From Ligilactobacillus sp. WC1T17 (GTDB taxonomy: Bacteria > Bacillota > Bacilli > Lactobacillales > Lactobacillaceae), in NCBI GenBank assembly GCA_900110005.1, contig FOCC01000014.1, positions 1-44,368 of the forward strand: 44,368 bases of DNA. The letters run 5' to 3'. The notes under the pieces were generated by a model that saw only the letters and a list, made by a program, of their open reading frames with translations, did not search any database and had not been told where the DNA came from. Made by a program: the position numbers and the translations under genes. This document shows positions 40,095 through 44,368 of the stretch, one piece after another. The first letter of the stretch is position 1, and each line of letters begins with the position of its first letter.

Positions 40095-42899
40095 ATGCAA
40101 GTATCAAAAGTTTACGTTAACCACATGGAAAACCCGCTTGGCTTTGAATTAGAAGATTTGCGGATTGAATTTACCGTTGAAGCAGACTCCTACTCAAAGG
40201 CTCAAAAACAATTAGTTATTAAAAAAGACGAAAAAGAAGTTTACAACTCAGGTTTAGTCGACTACGACAACAACTTCTTTACCCCAGATTTAGCCTTAGA
40301 AGCACGCAGCCGCTATGACGTTGAAGTTACCATCAAAACTGACAGCGAAGAAGCCAAGGGTTCTGCCTTCTTTGAAACAGGGAAGATGGATGAAGCCTAC
40401 ACAGGAAAGTGGATTGGCAACAAGGACAAAGACATCCAAAACACCCTCTTCAAAAAAGACTTATCCTTTGACAAGGAAGTTAAGAAGGCCCGCCTTTACG
40501 CTACCGGCTTAGGTCTGTACGAAGCTTATATTGACGGGAAAAAAGTCGGCGATGAATTCTTAGCCCCAGGCTCAACCGACTACACCAAGTGGGTTCAAGT
40601 CCAAACCTACGACGTCACAGACGCCTTGACTTCAGGCAGCCACGAATTGACCTTCTCCTTGGCTGATGGCTGGTACAAAGGCAACATGGGCTTTGACGGC
40701 GGCAAGAGCGAAATCTACGGCGACTGGCAAAGAATGCTGGCTGAATTGCACGTGGAATTTGCTGACGGAACAAAAGAAGTGGTAAATTCAGACGAATCAT
40801 GGCTGACAACTTCAGGCAAAATAACCAAATCTTCTATTTACTATGGCGAAGACTTAGATGCTACAATCGTTCCTTCCAACTGGGAAAATTCCCAGGTCTT
40901 AGATTTCTCCTATGACGTTTTATGCGACCGTTTGAGCATCCCTGTTCGTGTCGACAGCCGTTTAAATGTTAAAGAAGTCATCACTACTCCTAAGGGTGAA
41001 ACAGTCCTTGACTTCGGTCAAAACCAGGCCGGCTGGTTAGAATTCTATAACCGCCTGCCAAAGGGCAAGACTATCACCTTTGAAATGGGTGAAATTCTCC
41101 AAGAAGGCAACTTCTACCGGGAAAACCTGCGTGAAGCCCGCGCTGCCTTCAAGTTCACTTCTGACGGAAAAGAAGGCTGGGTCCGCCCACACTTCACTTA
41201 CTTCGGCTACCGTTACGTCCGCGTAACCGGCGATTTCGATGAAATCAAGCCTGAAGACTACAAGGCAGCCGTTATCTTCTCAAACTCCGAACAAACTGGG
41301 GACTTGAAGACTAACAACGAAAAGGTTAACCGCCTCTTTGCAAATGTTCAATGGGGGCAAAAGTCAAACTTTGTCGATGTTCCAACTGACTGTCCACAAC
41401 GTGACGAACGTTTAGGCTGGACCGGGGATGCCGATGTCTTCTCAAACACCGCAGCCTTAAACCGCAACGTTTACGAATTCTTCAAGAAGTTTGCCCGTGA
41501 CATGGCTGTCGAACAAGAAGCCCACGACGGCATGGTAACCATGTACGCTCCAGCTATGGGTGTTGACGATGGCGGCGCTGCTGTTTGGGGTGACGCTACT
41601 ACCGTTGTTCCTTGGAACATGTACCAGACATACGGCGACCCTGCAATCCTGCGTCAGCACTACCCTGCAATGAAGTCTTGGGTTGAATGGATTACTAAGC
41701 ACACTTCTACCAAAGACCTCTGGACCGGCGGCTTCCAATTCGGCGACTGGATTGCCTTGGACGGTGAAAATCCTGCCCTGCCTACCGGTAAAACCGATGA
41801 AGACTTCATCGCTTCTGTCTACTACTATTACTCATCAGATATCGTAGCCAAGACTGCCCAGGTCTTAGGCAAAGATGACGATGCCAAGTTCTACGCCGAC
41901 CAGGCTGCCCGGATTAAAGAAGCTGTCCAAAAAGAATACATCACAGCTAACGGCCGTCTTTCAATCGACACCCAAACCGCCTACGCTTTGACTCTTTACT
42001 TCAACTTGGTTCCAAAAGGACAAGAACAAAGAGTTCTCCGTGATTTAGTTGCCCGTTTAGGCAAAGACAATGACCACTTGAAGACTGGTTTTGTGGGAAC
42101 ACCATTTATCAACCAAGTCCTTTCCAAGTACGGCGACCACAAGCTCGCTACCAAAATTTTCATGAACGAAGACTTCCCAAGCTGGTTATACGCTGTTAAC
42201 ATGGGTGCCACTACTGTTTGGGAACGCTGGAACTCCGTCATGGAAGACGGTTCAATGAACCCAGACGGGATGAACTCATTAAACCACTACTCTATCGGAG
42301 CTATCATGGAATGGGGTTACCGCTACCTCTTAGGTTTTGCAAAACACACTCCTGGCTACCAAACCGTAGAATTCAAACCTAACTACGACTACAGATTAAA
42401 GCAGGTTTCCGGCTACTACACATCAAGCTACGGCAAACTTTCTGCTTCATACCAAATCGAAAGCGACGAAAACCACACTATCAAGCTTTCCTTGACTGTC
42501 CCATTCGGCCAAACTGTCAACGTTGATCTGCCAAGAAGCCCAAAAAATGGTGTGTCTGTCAACGGCGAACTTAAGCCAAACGGGAAGTTCACACTGACTG
42601 CCGGTACTTACAAAATCTCATACGTGCCTGATGAAGACTACGTTGAATGCTACAACGCCCAAACTCCGGTTGCCCAAATCATGGAAGACCCTGAGTTGGT
42701 TGCAGCAATCTCTAAGGAATCAGATGTCTTGAACTTCTTCAAGGACCCTAACAATGTTGCCAACCTCGGTAAGATGTCTTTGACCAAGTTAAACACCCTC
42801 CTGCCCTTCATCAACATTGAACCGGATGCTTTGGTTAAAATTAACCACATCTTAGAAACAACTCCGCTTTTAAGCGAACGTAAGGAGGCCGTAAGATAA
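40095..42899 (+). CDS. GH78 alpha-L-rhamnosidase
   Basis: This 934-residue protein has N-terminal beta domains (1-100, then a carbohydrate-binding-like domain 105-265 and a linker domain 285-395), an (alpha/alpha)6 barrel (about 400-755) and a beta-sandwich (760-848). The proton donor is E438 in C-P-Q-R-D-E-R-L-G-W-T-G-D-A, the general base E710 in V-W-E-R-W. It cuts terminal alpha-L-rhamnose from plant glycosides such as rutin or saponins. After the normal end there is an extra helical segment (about 850-930; A-Q-I-M-E-D-P-E-L-V, S-L-T-K-L-N-T-L-L-P-F) not usual in the family. No signal peptide. The stop overlaps the next start by one base (TAATG), so beta-phosphoglucomutase is translationally coupled. 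Codon use is strongly biased. Confidence 0.95.
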   Translation: MQVSKVYVNHMENPLGFELEDLRIEFTVEADSYSKAQKQLVIKKDEKEVYNSGLVDYDNNFFTPDLALEARSRYDVEVTIKTDSEEAKGSAFFETGKMDEAYTGKWIGNKDKDIQNTLFKKDLSFDKEVKKARLYATGLGLYEAYIDGKKVGDEFLAPGSTDYTKWVQVQTYDVTDALTSGSHELTFSLADGWYKGNMGFDGGKSEIYGDWQRMLAELHVEFADGTKEVVNSDESWLTTSGKITKSSIYYGEDLDATIVPSNWENSQVLDFSYDVLCDRLSIPVRVDSRLNVKEVITTPKGETVLDFGQNQAGWLEFYNRLPKGKTITFEMGEILQEGNFYRENLREARAAFKFTSDGKEGWVRPHFTYFGYRYVRVTGDFDEIKPEDYKAAVIFSNSEQTGDLKTNNEKVNRLFANVQWGQKSNFVDVPTDCPQRDERLGWTGDADVFSNTAALNRNVYEFFKKFARDMAVEQEAHDGMVTMYAPAMGVDDGGAAVWGDATTVVPWNMYQTYGDPAILRQHYPAMKSWVEWITKHTSTKDLWTGGFQFGDWIALDGENPALPTGKTDEDFIASVYYYYSSDIVAKTAQVLGKDDDAKFYADQAARIKEAVQKEYITANGRLSIDTQTAYALTLYFNLVPKGQEQRVLRDLVARLGKDNDHLKTGFVGTPFINQVLSKYGDHKLATKIFMNEDFPSWLYAVNMGATTVWERWNSVMEDGSMNPDGMNSLNHYSIGAIMEWGYRYLLGFAKHTPGYQTVEFKPNYDYRLKQVSGYYTSSYGKLSASYQIESDENHTIKLSLTVPFGQTVNVDLPRSPKNGVSVNGELKPNGKFTLTAGTYKISYVPDEDYVECYNAQTPVAQIMEDPELVAAISKESDVLNFFKDPNNVANLGKMSLTKLNTLLPFINIEPDALVKINHILETTPLLSERKEAVR

Positions 42900-43561
42900 T
42901 GAAAGGCGCATTATTTGACTTAGACGGCGTCATTGCAGACACAGCCGTTTTTCATTTCAAGGCTTGGAGAAAACTCATCAAAGACAACTTCGACCGCGAA
43001 CTGCCCGACGAATTGGAAGAAAAGACCAAGGGTGTCAGCCGGTCCGATTCGCTTAAGGTCATCTTAGACTACCTTAAAATTGACCTGCCGCAAGCTGAAT
43101 TCAACCGCCTGGCTGCCGAAAAGAACAACGTTTACCGCGGCTACCTGCAGACTTTGACTGAAAAAGACATCCTACCCGGCATGGCCAAATTAATTTCCGA
43201 CTTAAAGGAACATGGCGTCAAACTCGCCTTGGCCTCAGCCAGCCAAAATGGTCCTTTCATCTTAGAAAAATTGGGTCTGTCTGAAGCCTTTGATGCCGTG
43301 GCTGACCCAACTAAGGTGGCTAAAGGCAAGCCGGCTCCGGATATCTACCTGGCAGCTGCCGATGCTTTGGGCTTTAAACCAGAGGACTGTGTCGGTTTTG
43401 AAGATGCCATCGCCGGTGTCACTGCTATCAACGACGCCCACGCCGTATCAATCGGCATCGGGTCAAAAAAAGAAGTCGGCAAGGCAGACTTTTGCTTTGA
43501 TAAGACCGTAGACATCAACTATGCAGACGTCAAAAGAGCCTGGGAAAACTTCCACGAATAA
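42899..43561 (+). CDS. pgmB: Beta-phosphoglucomutase (HAD superfamily)
   Basis: The enzyme converts beta-glucose 1-phosphate to glucose 6-phosphate. The 220-residue protein starts A-L-F-D7-L-D9-G-V-I-A-D-T, with nucleophile Asp7 and acid/base Asp9. The helical cap holds K-G-V-S-R-S, the substrate-specificity loop of beta-PGM. A-S-A-S-Q-N is motif II, K-G-K-P-A-P-D motif III, and G-F-E-D-A-I-A-G-V motif IV. AAGGAGG lies inside the end of the rhamnosidase gene, 12 bases upstream. Its substrate normally comes from an inverting phosphorylase (GH65 and others), none of which is in the window, so its link to rhamnosidase is unexplained. Confidence 0.93.
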   Translation: MKGALFDLDGVIADTAVFHFKAWRKLIKDNFDRELPDELEEKTKGVSRSDSLKVILDYLKIDLPQAEFNRLAAEKNNVYRGYLQTLTEKDILPGMAKLISDLKEHGVKLALASASQNGPFILEKLGLSEAFDAVADPTKVAKGKPAPDIYLAAADALGFKPEDCVGFEDAIAGVTAINDAHAVSIGIGSKKEVGKADFCFDKTVDINYADVKRAWENFHE

Positions 43562-43564
43562 TTA

Positions 43565-43601
43565 AAAATACCCGGTGAGCCAGATGCCCACCGGGTATTT
43601 T
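43565..43601 (+). terminator. Terminator of the GH78-pgmB operon
   Basis: Perfect 13-bp arms AAAATACCCGGTG and CACCGGGTATTTT around 11 nt. Confidence 0.93.
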
Positions 43602-43745
43602 ATACACTAAAACAAACATTTTCGTGCAATTAGGAATTTTTAATCACGGACAGGAAAAGTGTAAGTGTTCATTGATAATAATATCCAAGCGAATTATAAT
43701 GCTCGCAAAACATTCATATTTTTTGATAGTAATGGGGAAAATGCT

Positions 43746-44030
43746 ATGAAAAGAACAATAAAATCCAGTCTAATCATTGTACTGGCAGTCTTATTAGTCT
43801 CAACTAACACTGCCATGGCACGAACGGTGCGCTATCATGGAGTCAATGTAGAGTGGAACTATGTCCGTATTGGAGGATTATGAGGATATTCTCAGGTACA
43901 GACCAGCCACTTCATCCACAGCACAACTGTTAATGGCAAGTTTTCCGGCTGGGAACCTAAGGGTAAGTTGGCATATGTGCGAACATACATTGGGCATAAA
44001 AGTCTCGAGGCTTCCTGGAATTGCAAATAA
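43746..44030 (+). pseudogene. Lactococcin-972-family bacteriocin gene with an in-frame TGA
   Basis: The frame starts at ATG 43746 after GGGGAAA. Residues 1-25 form a Sec signal peptide (M-K-R-T-I-K-S-S-L-I-I-V-L-A-V-L-L ending T-A-M-A). The mature part reads V-N-V-E-W-N-Y-V-R-I-G-G-L, then TGA (43881-43883), then G-Y-S-Q-V-Q-T-S-H-F-I-H-S-T-T-V-N-G ... L-E-A-S-W-N and TAA at 44028-44030. The W-x-Y start, the Y-S-x-Y/H-like block, the H-S-T-T-V repeat and the aromatic end are the lactococcin 972 plan, and about 69 mature residues is the right size. The family usually has Trp near the TGA, so TGG to TGA is likely. The following gene is the typical partner, which supports the call. Confidence 0.8.
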
Positions 44031-44368
44031 TGAAAAGTAAAAATGCATTTATTGGCTTTACGCTTATCTTATTTCCAAGTATCCTGCTCGCTATAGCTGG
44101 CACCTACCTTCTTCGCAGCAGATATTCGCAATCCTGGTAAAACTACCTGCAAAACGGAAAGTACCATTTTTACCTAACCGACGTCCAAACTCAGCGTAAA
44201 GATGCAGTAATGAATTTTTTAGAAGAATATACCGTCGAAAACAGCCTTCTTTTGAACTACCTACAATTAAAATCGTAGGAATCGCGTCACGCGATTACAT
44301 TACGTGTACATTAAAAAACGATACACGCTCCGAACCTAGTTATAATGACTGGAAATACCGCCACTATA
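44030..44368 (+). pseudogene. Bacteriocin-associated integral membrane protein (lactococcin 972 cluster), broken and cut by the window end
   Basis: ATG overlaps the bacteriocin stop (TAATG). M-K-S-K-N-A-F-I-G-F-T-L-I-L-F-P-S-I-L-L-A-I-A-G-T-Y is a TM helix. After R-Y-S-Q-S-W a TAA (44138-44140) interrupts, and the same frame then reads N-Y-L-Q-N-G-K-Y-H-F-Y-L-T-D-V-Q. Near 44260 the frame shifts; the other frame continues P-T-I-K-I-V-G-I-A-S-R-D-Y-I-T-C-T-L-K to the window end. In known clusters a large multi-span membrane protein follows the bacteriocin and is thought to give immunity together with an ABC ATPase. Identification rests mainly on position and topology. Confidence 0.65.

Noticed and set aside
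43665-43745. Upstream extension of the bacteriocin frame from ATG 43665
   Set aside because: The ATG at 43746 follows a ribosome site and begins a proper signal peptide; the extension would bury it.

Overview
The window looks like chromosomal DNA of a low-GC Gram-positive in the family Lactobacillaceae. The basis is the ClpL chaperone, MprF, a phenolic acid decarboxylase with PadR, an Rgg regulator, a ComX-like sigma factor, strong AGGAGG ribosome binding sites with frequent TTG/GTG starts, and U-tailed hairpin terminators between most genes. I saw no tRNA, rRNA, CRISPR array or replication origin.

Region 1 (1-20.2 kb) is accessory and visibly decaying. It opens with an IS200/IS605 end: a tnpA cut by the window edge, a hairpin, a beheaded tnpB and an omegaRNA-like right end, inserted in a broken alpha/beta hydrolase. 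A drug-efflux MFS gene, a frameshifted ComX-like sigma factor and an intact heterodimeric ABC exporter pair (LmrCD/BmrCD type) follow. Next come an SDR pseudogene, a small HTH gene in front of clpL, a Cof-type HAD phosphatase, a DHA2 MFS exporter, a RibD-like reductase pseudogene, a low-molecular-weight tyrosine phosphatase, and a beta-hydroxyacid dehydrogenase whose 3' end was altered by a 7-bp duplication. Old-yellow-enzyme and MFS pseudogenes, an intact padA-padR operon with its operator, and a quinone-oxidoreductase pseudogene complete the region. Many lesions sit in homopolymer runs, but others are nonsense codons or large deletions, so real decay is present.

Region 2 (20.3-27.5 kb) holds mprF (cationic lipid modification and peptide resistance), an Rgg regulator followed by an unrecognised 211-residue protein and an ABC exporter (a possible peptide-signalling unit), and a membrane-anchored DUF915-type hydrolase.

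Region 3 (27.6-43.6 kb) is an intact glycoside-utilisation locus: GH2 beta-glucuronidase, GH140-like (DUF4038), GH43, an MFS transporter, a second GH2, two convergent AraC regulators, GH3, GH78 alpha-L-rhamnosidase and beta-phosphoglucomutase. None of the enzymes has a signal peptide, so intact glycosides are probably imported and trimmed in the cytoplasm. A 16-bp sequence repeated at the same distance from the -10 box of the MFS and GH3 promoters, plus cre-like boxes, suggests one regulon with AraC activation and CcpA repression.

Region 4 (43.7 kb to the end) is a decayed lactococcin-972-type bacteriocin gene with an in-frame TGA, followed by the start of its usual membrane-protein partner, also broken.
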